Assembly: GCF_002742335.1 (NCBI RefSeq)
Contig: NZ_MDGR01000007.1
Span: forward strand, 2,360,501-2,424,500
Length of the DNA: 64,000 nt
Direction: 5' to 3'
Source of the DNA: Reichenbachiella sp. 5M10
GTDB lineage: Bacteria; Bacteroidota; Bacteroidia; Cytophagales; Cyclobacteriaceae
The notes below the pieces were generated by a model, which had not been told where the DNA came from, did no database searches, and worked only from the letters and a program-made list of their open reading frames with translations. Each line of letters begins with the position of its first letter. Positions within the stretch are counted from its first letter, which is position 1. This document shows positions 19,801 to 26,247 of this stretch, piece after piece. The position numbers and the translations under genes are program-made.

Positions 19801-21526
19801 CTACATCGAAGCGATCAGTAGCATTTCAGGATGTACATCACAAGTCTTCGAAGTAGAAGTACTTGATGAAAGTGTCGCTCCAGTAGTGACCTTGGACAGC
19901 TTTGCGCTCCAAACCAACTGTGATGCGAGCAATCCAAACGGTATGCTGAGTGTATTGGCTGATGGGTCAAGTGATCTCACCAGCTACAGCTTCCAATGGA
20001 CAGGTGGTCCAGCGACCGCAACTTATGCAGGCATCGGACCAGGTGACTATACAGTGACTGTCACAGATTTGACCACTGGATGTATCACTACTGAGACCTA
20101 TGGTATGGCATCTGAAGCTGCCGAACCGATCGAATTGGGTATCTCTACAGTAGGCAACGAAAACTGTATCGATCCGAATGGACGATTGGCGATCACTGTA
20201 CTCAACTCCACCAATACTACCGCGGTATTTGAATACTACTTGGTAGCTGGAGAAATCACGGACGAAGCGACCATCACAGCAGCAGCCAACAACATCAACG
20301 GCAACACTGCATCGAACCTCGATATGGGAAGATACACGATCATGGTACTTGATACAGATGGAGGTTGTAGCTCTGATCCGAATTTCATCGACATCAGCGA
20401 CATGACCAACACCAACTCTATGGACATGTTGATCACACAAGATCACCCGCTGACCAAGTGTGATTTGACCAGAGCAGATGGACAAGCGACAGTCGTGTCG
20501 ATTCCTGATGAGCCTTCGAGATATACCTTCTATTGGTACGATGGGCCAAGCCTCTCTGATCCGTTGATGGACTCGACGATCACGGTACATCAACTGATCG
20601 ACAAGACCTATACGGTACAGATGGTAGACCGCTACACAGGCTGTACGATCACCGAGCAAATCACCATCGACAATGAGGCCGAAGAGGTGCCATTGCCAGT
20701 GATTGCCTTGGTCAACGATCGCACCAACTGTGTGACACCAAATGGAATCTTGTCTGCTACCATCAACAATGAGATCAGCGGATACACCTTTGAGTGGTTG
20801 GATATCGATGACAATACCATCAGTAGCACCAACGTAGCTTCTGGACTAGATATGGGTGACTATCAAGTCACAGCGACAGATATCAATACAGGATGTGTCT
20901 CTGACCCTGTCACAGAAACCATCGTTGACAACCGTGTGTTGCCACTCTTCAGAGTGGAAACTACTGACTCACAGTGTACAGAACTACAGCTCGGCACACA
21001 AGAGTACGTGGGCAACGGTACTGCGGATCTTGTCTTCCAAAACAACGTGATTGTGGAAGAGACCTACTGGACGTTCAACACAGGAGCTGAAATCGATACT
21101 ACGGATATAGGTAGTCACCTCAGCAGAGACGAAAGGTTCTCGGGTATGACACCGGACACTTACCGTGTCCTCGTCGTAGACGACAATCAGTGTACCTACG
21201 AGCGTACTTTCACAATCAGTACAGACATCAAAATTTTCAACGGTGTCTCTGACAATGGCGATTCGTTCAACGACTACTTCCGTATCACGTGTGCGGACAA
21301 GTTCCCGAACAACAGCGTGAAGATCTTCAACCGTGCGGGTACTTTGGTCTACCAAGCAGATCACTATGAAGACAACGTCAACGGCCGAGTATTTACAGGA
21401 AAGAGCAACGCCGGTGTAGGTGGAGGTGGCGATGGTTTGCCAGCGGGTACTTATTTCTATATTTTTGACAAAGGAACAGGCGAAGAGGGAGATGTCCAGC
21501 AGGGCTACCTCGAACTGGTAAGATAA
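7826..21526 (+). CDS. giant SprB-like repeat adhesin, T9SS type B cargo
   Basis: A 4566-residue secreted surface protein. It starts with a signal peptide (1-22), then a Ca-binding C-D-D-G-I-D-N-D-G-D-G loop (about 24-45). An FG-GAP propeller region follows (about 60-550) with loops such as DIDGDGTPEV, and a CARDB-like domain (about 565-670). Then come about 33 tandem repeats of 85-120 residues up to about residue 4460. Each repeat has an early cysteine followed by N-G, a Y-x-F-x-W-Y-x-G strand, a G-x-Y-T-V strand and a late T-G-C cysteine, like SprB repeats. Two repeats carry inserted jellyroll-like domains (about 725-875 and 1265-1455). The last 95 residues are the CHU_C sorting domain (TDIKIFNGVSDNGDSFNDYF onward). 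SprB in Flavobacterium johnsoniae is a mobile gliding adhesin; the same role is inferred here. A PorP/SprF gene follows after six bases. The gene interior has atypical base composition. Confidence 0.92.
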   Translation: MNSYRKIILILPLLLASLFASAQEICDDGIDNDGDGFIDCYDGECSGDDQCRDFYFGNSVKCKDAATQNPAFNIKLQWASDNETAFNSVTPAIGDIDGDGTPEVVSTNRENNTLTVLDGATGFAEKGPFNVGFDIAKTVAIANLNDDDCAEIFVRGFRNNNIKMYDCDLNQIWAKKTSTGGKVGIISLADFNGDGVVELLHGNEIRNAHTGEVIVAGLGDFETDVTHGTLAIDILPDAACADCAGLEIVDGGKIYSVNIPMQTDNTVTPVGTRTLVKEINDILPADGQYAIKYSSWNFNAAAVADYNLDGNIDVLFSGGQYISGSLKTSAFFWDVTNNSAKIFTVPQNHGNATGRINIADIDGDGQLNCTFVSKQRLYALDENMNQLWYKDVNEGSSGFTGCTVFDFNDDKAAEIIYRGENYVHIIDGVTHQSLKQIKCTSRTFEEYPVVADVDGDGASEICVACSTDDNTPFSPYSNGKWGQIRVFEADGGENWQPSRAVWNQHGYFNVNVNDDLTIPTIQQNPSKIFSSNVCTAGDNRPLNTFLNQAPYLNEDGCPSFVTPDIEVTNISAIGEAQCPEVNFNVTVTIQNAGDVVLAGLLPITFYNGTPTEATSTKLNTVVTPIAGFEIGETMDITAEVIGQGGDFELYISVNDDGSQETPVTNFIRPIPECNDINNIVSTPVTSLAFDLTSEIISHNENCDPTFPDNGDAKVYYFGTISSTITDLWDEDFEDLSAGDHEDTGATAWSFTTSPSGADFLGVSSTGTSKKILFADTDGEAVWETETLDISGQESVNLSIDLNSSATNENADDYIKVYYVLDGGAELGLTNGIHNGNTGAITATATGITGSTLKIIARANNNSDDEFYYIDNVLIEGITDEQTGEITAGFDFHWFKNNNYTDTLYTGNRIASLAEGTYQVIASSQTNSCQSAPEEITILKEEVLPTVVIVNESDLTNCETPDGELRAYVDEAGVEVTEGYDFTWYIGNDFTFVQSATATATGLLDRTYSVVVKDKLSGCESILSATVGTSLATPGISVDNIVHITDCTDTNSGEITVSSDEANSEYTFNWYDGTSIKAVPDWSASGNNGSGVSGQRRQNLEPGFYTVEVQNKKTKCLSAPITVEVEDQSTAPVVNVSTRDNESCSENGSGSATATVSGSASSFYNFTYYSGSSAISSNIITTVSGGNGQSALLLSAGQYLVIAEEISTGCKGRKQFTIADNISYPTDPVNPEDDIIIQHVTTCNGTEINKGSIDASVLTLDPVDTHEYEVVENGSFEVPDTKDAANSSIVVAGGGIGATNWFYIDQASTDGWSTYNNHAGETYSNVIEIHPAGFEGKQPYEGQQWAELNAHYPSTLYFDVVTKPGIRMKWGFAHRSRVSGTDCIALKIDDISEGENGLVISSQCSELNNSGHNNWAYYEGEYVIPAGQTATRFAFEAVSSENGSNVVGNLLDGIVFEVAEYYYQLYEGSNSSDPSKLVEENTTAVFENLDAGTYTIAIFNNISGCPMNDITVVVKEADQEPLIVRQLKTADEYCIGGSGTQRITATTSSDLSEPAAGYEFNIYTGTDLTATPYGGPFVQASGDYTFSGLSEGSYTATVTNLDNGCSEQTSITILDNSDSPNFSSPINSPNTTCSGTPNGFLSINVFGDSKEDYTWTWFDSSMDSIAHKKNLDGSVHSDANTMIEVAPGTYFVSAVHTLSGCATPTLEITVGDEPDAPQINLTQAAENTGCSIANGSLTADVYVSSTGTNVTDGYTFEWFVGTDDSGTPLAAGDDAGNGSNVGFSGASNQTITGLNAPVSNATYTLRVTDPGNCVNTATITLDNNPSDPVVVETTAVITDLSVCEGSPTYADGGIELVDVADASSSVLTDFVYRWYIGSSDTGTPINDGEDIATLKGKTPAASQTITGATTHHITGLDAGFYTVVAVRSYTGCESDPVTIEVEATPIVLDATLDAANTLNNSVCDITVNTTSAHDGKITLNPPTGTAVSDYTWVWYAGTDAVAGQEIATVLTTATESDNVLENIPGGDYTVQVTNTTTGCEAVETYSIVDDVQTINLNVSVAGNVISTPLSVCEDAASYPNGGVTLANATVDGSAPTGALGYYWYYGNSVDPAKLLNDGDDIFNQKGITGIANSLINGANTNNITGLNDGNYTVVILDSLSGCTSNAITVTVGEDLNAPVIVTNLDAIQTACTPALSNGQVSATASTSGGEPTLNYTFNWYQGQTTSGTPIATTSSIIGTTGLATTANLSKGIYTIEVINNDTKCTSTQEIEVTEDKTDIPVIDETALQAATSDNTQCGAPFDGEADATTTVSGGSANYSYAWYAGTNTTVAAIDTDILLNNVESGDYTLIVTDTDRGCVSAAVTVTVGETLDLPVIVPTIVANQYSCDFANPKGQVSATASTAGGEPASDYTFSWYEGKTTSGTPLITDPAVVGTTGLSTPASLAAGFYTIKVENNTTKCFSTTFIEVIDDIPTFDLTQGTVFDPDDCDASNGTAEVDVTGPNFTSGGIGYPAPPSYAYEWFVGNDFSTPISNGDVLSYGSTVSGADTDVLAGIPPGSYTVRVTDTKSACISNNVLTITLVDDDLPAEPTWDENVIVTPASCADEVGQVTISITDGGNWDFEWYEGSKNYADSAYIPGYGTELVSGSLTPSGLSSNPQISSTGTSTTIENIAATIYTVVAIDMDGGTPTGCRFQYTFNMPYNDQREATSLNITPSTMCDPNNGTAEVGILGADSDPSTDNDNADNYVFYLYTGTGIPADFSNYFDEIDGNLASDPEDGFVTFTGLPAGEYTAIAQQKIGIFGTSCWTDYETGTVDQEGYAGYIDPNDVDIISDSYCSSSAGNGSISVTVTKDIDDSLQPNDFDINWYAGSSVSGSPIKDDDDNTLTSTIEDLEGGDYTVEVIRVGLPGPTSNTCVFTATYTIDDEPETPEVSLATPQHKLDCYPLNGSITINDADIADGDVSNWEFDLYLNGTDPSDKIEDAQTTATTSMVFDQLDAGIYYIQATGKLSDCPTTFYEVEILDNSVAPTVSINIIEDDSSCGGTPNGELQAVVNGGVATGFDFQWYHTAVAAGNEVGTNSATLSGIAANTYFVVVTDNDGGDDNLGCETTATRVLDNVEQTISATLDITHIEDCNPLDGSVIITDLLINGTTDSSFPSGYTIVWDDDVNFGSPLADTDETIEGQPSGVYYVRITNNATLCVSSDIRFEILDNAVEPDITITLNAADTYCISDEDRGSGALDWTIPSGNYSYQWYSGKTATTGNEVSGAGITGISATNVLTTGGTLANISAGFYTLEVLDTNSPGNNCNSIAVFEVPNEEASITLNETEYTVTNDTNCDSNNGTITIDDVLVDGVSNGGTAGYTFAFAKKGGAVLDGGASATGAVASGLGAGEYQVIITSTTTSCTSGTYFFEVEEVTVDPVAILSNKTPDTNCTAAVYEGNGTLTIALQGGAAVTDYTFEWYRGTDTSIADNELSAGANKGSAIISTNGESLTNLAPGTYTVIVTDTNGDDSNDGCTSTKTFTINNIPVVNTLTIDPASLTHVTDCGGNNGAVTISDADLSAGNVADYSFTWYTSNPTVAIAGMTNVVGAAGATLSSLEAGVYYVQATNIATGCNTGQVLVEIEDQSVAPEVTISVNVIDTSCDPDLHEGNGALDWSITNADAGNYSYQWYAGTTVAAGTALVDNGTITGASGSGTITSGTLSGIDGGAYVLLVTDLATPGNSCFVEATLLDGSGNPDMLDEEIPVYAITTFTNTPNTYCVGNDGEIEITGVTTDGVADVLTDFTFSATDAAGTVYTPTGTGTTFSGLAPGSYEVFISHNSSMCDGNGQDVVIGDTKVDPTVTFTLNQANQWCTGGNGSLTVSTNASNPTITWSSTATFTGAATTTGATTATITGLDDATYTVTVVDGVTGCTVTSDYVIPFMPEDILIDMDTEITVTNMTTCTPANGSIEITGITPDALTDYTFTLHTGSYTAGGGTDMGATTLFSSLDANTYYIEAISSISGCTSQVFEVEVLDESVAPVVTLDSFALQTNCDASNPNGMLSVLADGSSDLTSYSFQWTGGPATATYAGIGPGDYTVTVTDLTTGCITTETYGMASEAAEPIELGISTVGNENCIDPNGRLAITVLNSTNTTAVFEYYLVAGEITDEATITAAANNINGNTASNLDMGRYTIMVLDTDGGCSSDPNFIDISDMTNTNSMDMLITQDHPLTKCDLTRADGQATVVSIPDEPSRYTFYWYDGPSLSDPLMDSTITVHQLIDKTYTVQMVDRYTGCTITEQITIDNEAEEVPLPVIALVNDRTNCVTPNGILSATINNEISGYTFEWLDIDDNTISSTNVASGLDMGDYQVTATDINTGCVSDPVTETIVDNRVLPLFRVETTDSQCTELQLGTQEYVGNGTADLVFQNNVIVEETYWTFNTGAEIDTTDIGSHLSRDERFSGMTPDTYRVLVVDDNQCTYERTFTISTDIKIFNGVSDNGDSFNDYFRITCADKFPNNSVKIFNRAGTLVYQADHYEDNVNGRVFTGKSNAGVGGGGDGLPAGTYFYIFDKGTGEEGDVQQGYLELVR
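13980..17760 (+). other. low-GC mosaic block inside the adhesin gene
   Basis: Within the continuous adhesin frame, codon choice shifts toward A/T-ending codons between roughly 13,980 and 17,760 (residues about 2050-3310, about twelve repeats). As a sample, I count 22 G+C in 14281-14340 (37%) and 32 in 18541-18600 (53%). Reading frame and repeat architecture are kept across both borders. The likely cause is recombinational exchange of a repeat block from a related but lower-GC gene. Borders are estimated by eye and may be off by a few hundred bases. Confidence 0.6.
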
Positions 21527-21532
21527 AAACGA

Positions 21533-22459
21533 ATGAACAGACTTAGAATACTTCTAGTAACCCTAGTCATATGTATGAGCTTGACAGCCGCTGCACAGCA
21601 GCGGCCTGTCTTTTCTACATACCCGTACAATGGTTTGTCACTCAACCCAGCCTATGCGGGTAGTTTGAACTTGTTTTCGGCCATCTTCACAAACCGAAAC
21701 CAATGGGTAAATATCGATGGAGCTCCCGTGTATCAATCACTGACTGCTCACACGGTATTCAAGGAGAATCAAGTAGGTACGGGTATCAACGTGGTCCGTG
21801 ACCAAGTCGGAGTGCATGAACAGTATAGTTTGTACGGGAGTTTTGCTTACAAAATCCGCATGCAGAAAGCCATCCTATCGATGGGCTTGCAAGCAGGATT
21901 TGACCAACGCACTTCCAACTTCAACGAACTGGATTGGTTTGACCAAAACGGTCCATATACTACAGCTTACGTCAAGGATTTCAATCCCAACTTCGGTGTA
22001 GGGCTGTATTATGCCAACCGAGATTACTTCATTGGCGCATCGATCCCTTATATTTTGGCTCCTTCGGTATTCAAGGAAGTGGATAATGTGACCTCCCAAG
22101 CCAAAGCTTCTCGTTACTACTACATCAATGCAGGATTCGTCAAGGACCTCAATCGTCACTTGAAGATCAATCCTTCGGTCCTCTTGAGGTTGCAAGACGA
22201 TTCACCTTTTGCCTTTGATGTCAATGTCAACTTGATCATCAACGAGATTGTCTATGCAGGGGTCTCCTATCGATTCCAAGATTCATTTTCACTGATGACT
22301 CAACTGGTCCTCAACGAGAACTTCCGCATCGGATATGCCTATGATATCCCTACGAGTGATCTCTACGGTTACACGGCAGGTTCGCATGAGATCTTCCTCA
22401 ACTACCGCATCAAACTCAAAACCAATCGCCGTGACGGGTTGTGCCCGGTGTACTTTTAA
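21533..22459 (+). CDS. PorP/SprF-family outer-membrane anchor protein
   Basis: A 308-residue outer-membrane barrel with a signal peptide ending AAAQ (residues 1-22). It shows the PorP/SprF signature near the N-terminus: RPVFSTYPYNGLSLNPAYAG, followed by TNRNQWVNIDGAP. SprF of Flavobacterium is required for surface display of the gliding adhesin SprB, and PorP-like proteins attach type B cargo to the cell surface. The gene begins six bases after the giant adhesin stop codon, the same sprB-sprF order, so this is very likely the dedicated partner of that adhesin. Unlike the gene at 2639 it has no SPOR-like extension and ends shortly after the last strand. Confidence 0.9.
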   Translation: MNRLRILLVTLVICMSLTAAAQQRPVFSTYPYNGLSLNPAYAGSLNLFSAIFTNRNQWVNIDGAPVYQSLTAHTVFKENQVGTGINVVRDQVGVHEQYSLYGSFAYKIRMQKAILSMGLQAGFDQRTSNFNELDWFDQNGPYTTAYVKDFNPNFGVGLYYANRDYFIGASIPYILAPSVFKEVDNVTSQAKASRYYYINAGFVKDLNRHLKINPSVLLRLQDDSPFAFDVNVNLIINEIVYAGVSYRFQDSFSLMTQLVLNENFRIGYAYDIPTSDLYGYTAGSHEIFLNYRIKLKTNRRDGLCPVYF

Positions 22460-22493
22460 GTAGTAAGACGAGAAGCAAATAGCTGAACTCCGC

Positions 22494-22637
22494 TCAATCC
22501 CCTGCCCACGTCACCAGTCGTGGGTATTTTCGTGGGGTGACAAATATCGTGAACCTATCGTCTCCACCTACTGCACTGGCCAGATGCCCCATGATCAGTC
22601 GATCCGTCTTGTACCCCCTCCTCTTTTGGAGTCTCAT
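22494..22637 (-). CDS. short unassigned reading frame behind the chemotaxis-receptor remnant
   Basis: A 47-codon frame beginning with ATG at 22637-22635, preceded by a purine-rich AAAGGAAGA that could bind ribosomes. It starts some 15 bases after the stop codon of the receptor remnant. The product is basic at the N-terminus and contains GHLASAVGGDDRFTIFVTP. I do not recognise it. It could be a true small gene co-transcribed with the former receptor, or chance. The stretch 22460-22493 holds nothing I recognise. Confidence 0.3.
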   Translation of the reverse strand: MRLQKRRGYKTDRLIMGHLASAVGGDDRFTIFVTPRKYPRLVTWAGD

Positions 22638-22651
22638 TCTTCCTTTCTTCT

Positions 22652-22906
22652 TTAACTCAATTTGAATCGTTCCACCTTTTGAGTGAGCTGATTGACAATA
22701 CCCAGTACGTTTTTGCTCTTGCTGGAATATTTCTCCATCCCCTCCGAGAGGGACTCAGCGGAGCTCGCAATCTGCTCCGTGCCTGCGGCCGTTTCTTCGG
22801 CAATCACCACGATGGACTGGATTGTCTCGACGATGCTTTCTATGTCACGGGTTTGCTGCTTGGTGGCTTTCGCTATGTTGAGGGATTTTGCCACTAGACA
22901 AGCCAA
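22652..22906 (-). pseudogene. 3' remnant of a methyl-accepting chemotaxis protein gene
   Basis: About 84 codons encode the end of the MCP signalling coiled coil: IVETIQSIVVIAEETAAGTE, then ASSAESLSEGMEKYSSKSKN and a short tail ending VERFKLS. Whole receptors are 400-700 residues with sensor, membrane and HAMP regions, all missing here. The frame has no ATG; the first possible start is TTG. Reading upstream in the same frame gives one phenylalanine codon and then the TAA stop of the formate dehydrogenase-like gene at 22910. The breakpoint is therefore at that stop codon. This is best explained as the scar of an insertion or deletion at the border of the neighbouring gene island. Confidence 0.8.
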
Positions 22907-22909
22907 AAA

Positions 22910-25201
22910 TTAGCGTTTCACATCAATCCTCACCCGAACCGACTTGCTGATCGGCGTGTGGCTTTTGTCAGCATATTGATCGTGAGGGATCAGTACATTG
23001 GTTTCTGGAAAGTAAGCGGCCAGATTGCCCTTAGGGATGTTGTAGGGGATGATGAGGAAGTTTTCTGCCTTGCGCTCAATGCCAGCGTATCTACTGACTA
23101 AGTCTACTCTATCAAACTTTTCTAATCCCATCATTTCAGCATCCTTGGCGTTGATCAGAACCACTCGGCGCTCGTTGTAGATGCCGCGGTAGCGATCGTC
23201 CATGCCATAGATCGTGGTATTGAACTGATCATGTGATCGGATCGTCATCAATAGAAACTCATCTGCGGCCAAGTCGTGCTGTGGCAGTCCACACACGGTG
23301 AACTGTGCCTTGCCTCCTGGCAATTTGGATTCGTCCCACACACGTGTGTGATTGGGCAGATCAAAACCTGCTTGCTGAGATCGCTTGGTGTAGTTGTCAA
23401 AACCGTCGAATACCTCTGATATTTTTTGACGCACCAGGTCGTAATCCGTACCTAGCTGCTGCCATGGAATCTTGGCATCCACCCCAAAATAGGCTTGCGC
23501 CATGCGCGCCACGATCTCGGGCTCACTCATGAGCTGATCCGAGGCTGGTGCCAATCTCCCATGTGATTGATGGACTCTTCCCATGCTGTTTTCTACCGTC
23601 ACAAATCGGTCTTTCCCTGCTTTGTGGTCCTTCTCGGTACGTCCCAAAGTCGGCAATATCAACGCCGTCTTGCCTGTGATCAAATGGGTACGGTTGAGCT
23701 TGGTACTGATGGATACCGTCAAGTCGCATCGCTGCAAGGCCTCACCTGTATAGGCAGTATCAGATGCCGCCGATAGGAAGTTGCCCCCCAAGGCAATGAA
23801 GACCTTGGCACGCCCCTCGTGCATGGCTTGGATGGCATGCACCGTATCCAACCCTTCCTGATCAGGTGGGGTAAAGCCAAATACTCGTTCCAAGGAGGCA
23901 TTGAGTTTGGGCGATACATGGTGCATGATGCCCACGGTGCGGTCTCCCTGTACGTTGCTATGTCCGCGGACGGGACAGGTGCCGCCTCCTTTGATGCCGA
24001 GGCTGCCTTTGAGCAGGAGTAGATTGACGCATTCTTTGATATTTTCTACCCCGTTTTTGTGTTGGGTAAGTCCCATCGCCCAGCAGATGATGATTCGTTT
24101 ACGCTGAGCGAGCAGCTCCACGGTTTCGTTGATTTTCTCCTCAGAGATGCCGCATTGCGCCAAAAGCTGTGCTTCGTCTTGTCGCTTCAAATCTGCCAAT
24201 AGCGCTTCTACTCCGTTTGTTTTTTGGTTGATGAATTCCCAATCAAAAACACCACTTTCACGCTCTTCTCGCTCGGCGAGTCGCTTCATGATGAGCTTGA
24301 GCAATGCCACATCCTGGTTGATTTTGACTTGTAGGTGAATGTCGGTGAGCTCAGTACCGCCCATGATGCCTTTGATCTCCTGCGGATTTTTGAAACGGAT
24401 CAATCCTGCTTCTTCGAGCGGATTGATCGCAATGACTTTGCCGCCATGGCTTTTGCACTTCTCCAGCGCGGAGAGCATGCGCGGGTGATTGGTGCCCGGG
24501 TTTTGACCGATGACCATGACCACTTCTGCATCCCCAAAATCCTCCAATGTGACAGATCCTTTGCCAATCCCCAGTGTTTCGCCTAGAGCGACTCCACTCG
24601 ACTCATGGCACATGTTGGAGCAGTCAGGCATGTTGTTGGTGCCAAAGGCGCGGATGAAGAGTCCATAGAGAAAGGCCGCTTCGTTGCTCGACCGACCCGA
24701 GGTATAAAAGATCGCTTCGTTAGGATCATCCAACGCCTGTAATTGCTTGCCAATCAGGGTGAATGCCTCTTCCCAAGAGATTTTTTCATAATGTTCGCTG
24801 CCTTCTCGCAGCACCATTGGGTGTGTGAGTCGGCCGCTTTTGCCAATCTTGTAGTCCGTCCAATGTGACATCTCGGTTACCGTATGCTCTGCGAAAAAGT
24901 CAGGCGTCACCCGATGGGTGGTGGCCTCTTCGGCAATGGCCTTGACGCCATTTTCACAATACTCCCCTAGCGAAGAGCGCTTCTTGGGATCAGGCCAGGC
25001 GCAGCCCGGGCAGTCAATGCCTTCCTCCTGATTGAGCTTGGATAGGGTGGTAAAGGAGCGAGTGAGTCCCATTTCCTTCATGGCGTGATCGAGGGCCACT
25101 TTCACGGCGGGGATGCCTGCGGCGTATTGCTGTGGAGCTGTCAGCCGGAGGTCACTGAGGTTTTTGGGTCCGATGATGGAGATGCTTTGTTTTTTGGTCA
25201 T
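22910..25201 (-). CDS. FdhF/YdeP-family molybdopterin oxidoreductase (formate dehydrogenase-like)
   Basis: The start at 25201 (MTKKQSISIIG) gives 763 residues, the usual length for YdeP-type formate dehydrogenase-like alpha subunits; a longer frame to 25291 reads into repeat DNA. Seen: a CPGCAWPDP motif near residue 65, the NMCHESSG segment, GQNPGTNHPRML (bis-molybdopterin-guanine-dinucleotide binding region) and VRGHSNVQGDRT later on. YdeP-like proteins lack the extra ferredoxin domains of NAD-linked enzymes; formate oxidation is often proposed but seldom shown. Its neighbours, a class III-like alcohol dehydrogenase and an S-formylglutathione hydrolase-like esterase on the same strand, would deliver formate, so a role in the last step of formaldehyde disposal is a reasonable inference. 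No FdhD sulfur carrier or electron-accepting subunit gene is adjacent. Confidence 0.8.
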   Translation of the reverse strand: MTKKQSISIIGPKNLSDLRLTAPQQYAAGIPAVKVALDHAMKEMGLTRSFTTLSKLNQEEGIDCPGCAWPDPKKRSSLGEYCENGVKAIAEEATTHRVTPDFFAEHTVTEMSHWTDYKIGKSGRLTHPMVLREGSEHYEKISWEEAFTLIGKQLQALDDPNEAIFYTSGRSSNEAAFLYGLFIRAFGTNNMPDCSNMCHESSGVALGETLGIGKGSVTLEDFGDAEVVMVIGQNPGTNHPRMLSALEKCKSHGGKVIAINPLEEAGLIRFKNPQEIKGIMGGTELTDIHLQVKINQDVALLKLIMKRLAEREERESGVFDWEFINQKTNGVEALLADLKRQDEAQLLAQCGISEEKINETVELLAQRKRIIICWAMGLTQHKNGVENIKECVNLLLLKGSLGIKGGGTCPVRGHSNVQGDRTVGIMHHVSPKLNASLERVFGFTPPDQEGLDTVHAIQAMHEGRAKVFIALGGNFLSAASDTAYTGEALQRCDLTVSISTKLNRTHLITGKTALILPTLGRTEKDHKAGKDRFVTVENSMGRVHQSHGRLAPASDQLMSEPEIVARMAQAYFGVDAKIPWQQLGTDYDLVRQKISEVFDGFDNYTKRSQQAGFDLPNHTRVWDESKLPGGKAQFTVCGLPQHDLAADEFLLMTIRSHDQFNTTIYGMDDRYRGIYNERRVVLINAKDAEMMGLEKFDRVDLVSRYAGIERKAENFLIIPYNIPKGNLAAYFPETNVLIPHDQYADKSHTPISKSVRVRIDVKR

Positions 25202-25449
25202 GATATTCTGTTTCCGCTTGTCAAGTTCTTTTTGCCTCACCGGCAGAGCCTTACTTTCTTCATTAAGGAAGAAAGTAAGCAAAGAAATCAAGGCTGTGAA
25301 GAAAATTATTAAAACTTACTCCCTTGTCGGGGAAATTATAAACTCGAAGCTCGTACTTCACTTCTCAAACAGTATAATTTTCTTTTCTTCCAAGGAATCC
25401 AGTTTCTTGACGCCTTTTCTTCAAGGCCAAACAATTTGTTAATCTTATC
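25202..25449. repeat. gap with a 12-bp perfect hairpin, probable dispersed intergenic repeat
   Basis: CTTACTTTCTTC (25250-25261) and GAAGAAAGTAAG (25268-25279) form a perfect 12-bp inverted repeat around ATTAAG. The rest up to 25449 is AT-rich and non-coding, with a T-rich segment near 25374-25390 partly complementary to 25299-25310. The style of this segment is that of interspersed repeats found between genes in Bacteroidota. It separates the formate dehydrogenase-like gene from the esterase gene. A genome-wide copy count cannot be made from this window. Confidence 0.5.
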
Positions 25450-26247
25450 CTAAATCTGTCGATCAAAAAACAGCAATGTATCCACCAAATGCTCCTGCCA
25501 ATATTCCCACTGGTGACCACCTTCAAATTCTTCATAGGTATGGGCAATGCCTGCCTTGTCCAGGTCGGCATGCAACTGGCGATTGTACTCGATCAGCAAG
25601 TCGCTGCTGCCACAGTCAAAGCGAAGTGGGGGCAGGTCATTTCGATTTTCCGCCATAGCGGTAAAGGCATCCTCATCGAGGCGTGAAGGCTGTCGATAGT
25701 GTTCAAGGGCTTCTTCCACAAACAGTTTCATCTGTCCGACCTCTGTGATGGAGCTGTGTGCCGAGATACCCGCGTATTGCTTCGCATGCTTGGCACCTAC
25801 TCGCAAAGCGCCAAATCCACCCATCGACAACCCCGAGATGAACAGCGGTGATTGGTCAGAAGTCTGGGGGATCAGTTCTCGCACTGCAGCTGGCACATCC
25901 TCCGCGATCCATTTTTCAAAATCACAGCCATCGTGCGCCATATAGGCCGAGCCGTCGCCCCACAGTCCATCGGAGGGCATGGCCAGTACCATTGGGCGGA
26001 TTTGGTTCTCGCGGATCAGTCGCTCGGCTGTCTGTGCTGCACCGCCCTTCATCGCCCAGATCCAAGCACTGCCGTACACGCCGTGCATCAACGTGACAAT
26101 GGGTAGGTCATGGAGGTCTTCGCCCTCAGGGACAAAAACGCAGATATCGCCGCGCCCCTTTAGGTTCGGTGTCTTCACAGTGATGAAGCGTAGGCCTCCA
26201 ATCTCAAACTGCGGATCGGATAGTTCGGTTGTTTTGAATTTACTCAT
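25450..26247 (-). CDS. S-formylglutathione hydrolase-like alpha/beta-hydrolase
   Basis: A 265-residue cytoplasmic esterase-D type alpha/beta-hydrolase. The nucleophile elbow is GLSMGG with Ser141; Asp216 (CGSSDLLI) and His245 (EGGHQWEYW) complete the expected triad. An early HGVYGSAWIW loop fits the oxyanion region. Members of this family hydrolyse S-formylglutathione to formate in formaldehyde detoxification, but many are tributyrin or acetyl esterases. The start codon shares one base with the stop of the upstream alcohol dehydrogenase gene (TGATG at 26249-26245), so the two are almost certainly translationally coupled. This coupling to a class III-like dehydrogenase favours the formaldehyde role. 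The thiol carrier used is not known. Confidence 0.8.
   Translation of the reverse strand: MSKFKTTELSDPQFEIGGLRFITVKTPNLKGRGDICVFVPEGEDLHDLPIVTLMHGVYGSAWIWAMKGGAAQTAERLIRENQIRPMVLAMPSDGLWGDGSAYMAHDGCDFEKWIAEDVPAAVRELIPQTSDQSPLFISGLSMGGFGALRVGAKHAKQYAGISAHSSITEVGQMKLFVEEALEHYRQPSRLDEDAFTAMAENRNDLPPLRFDCGSSDLLIEYNRQLHADLDKAGIAHTYEEFEGGHQWEYWQEHLVDTLLFFDRQI

Noticed and set aside
18009-20659. Several long minus-strand frames (up to 238 codons) inside the adhesin gene
   Set aside because: They run opposite to a continuous 4566-codon frame with clear domain structure; their products are rich in Cys, Arg and His and match no family. They arise from the codon pattern of the repeats.
10600-20950. Regular repeats suggestive of a CRISPR or satellite array
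   Set aside because: The period is about 250-350 bases, the likeness is at protein level only, and the region is one open reading frame.
22505-22530. CCCACG/CGTGGG hairpin followed by TATTTT after the PorP/SprF gene, as a terminator
   Set aside because: Stem of only six pairs with an eight-base loop and a broken T run; it also overlaps a small minus-strand frame. Not strong enough to list.
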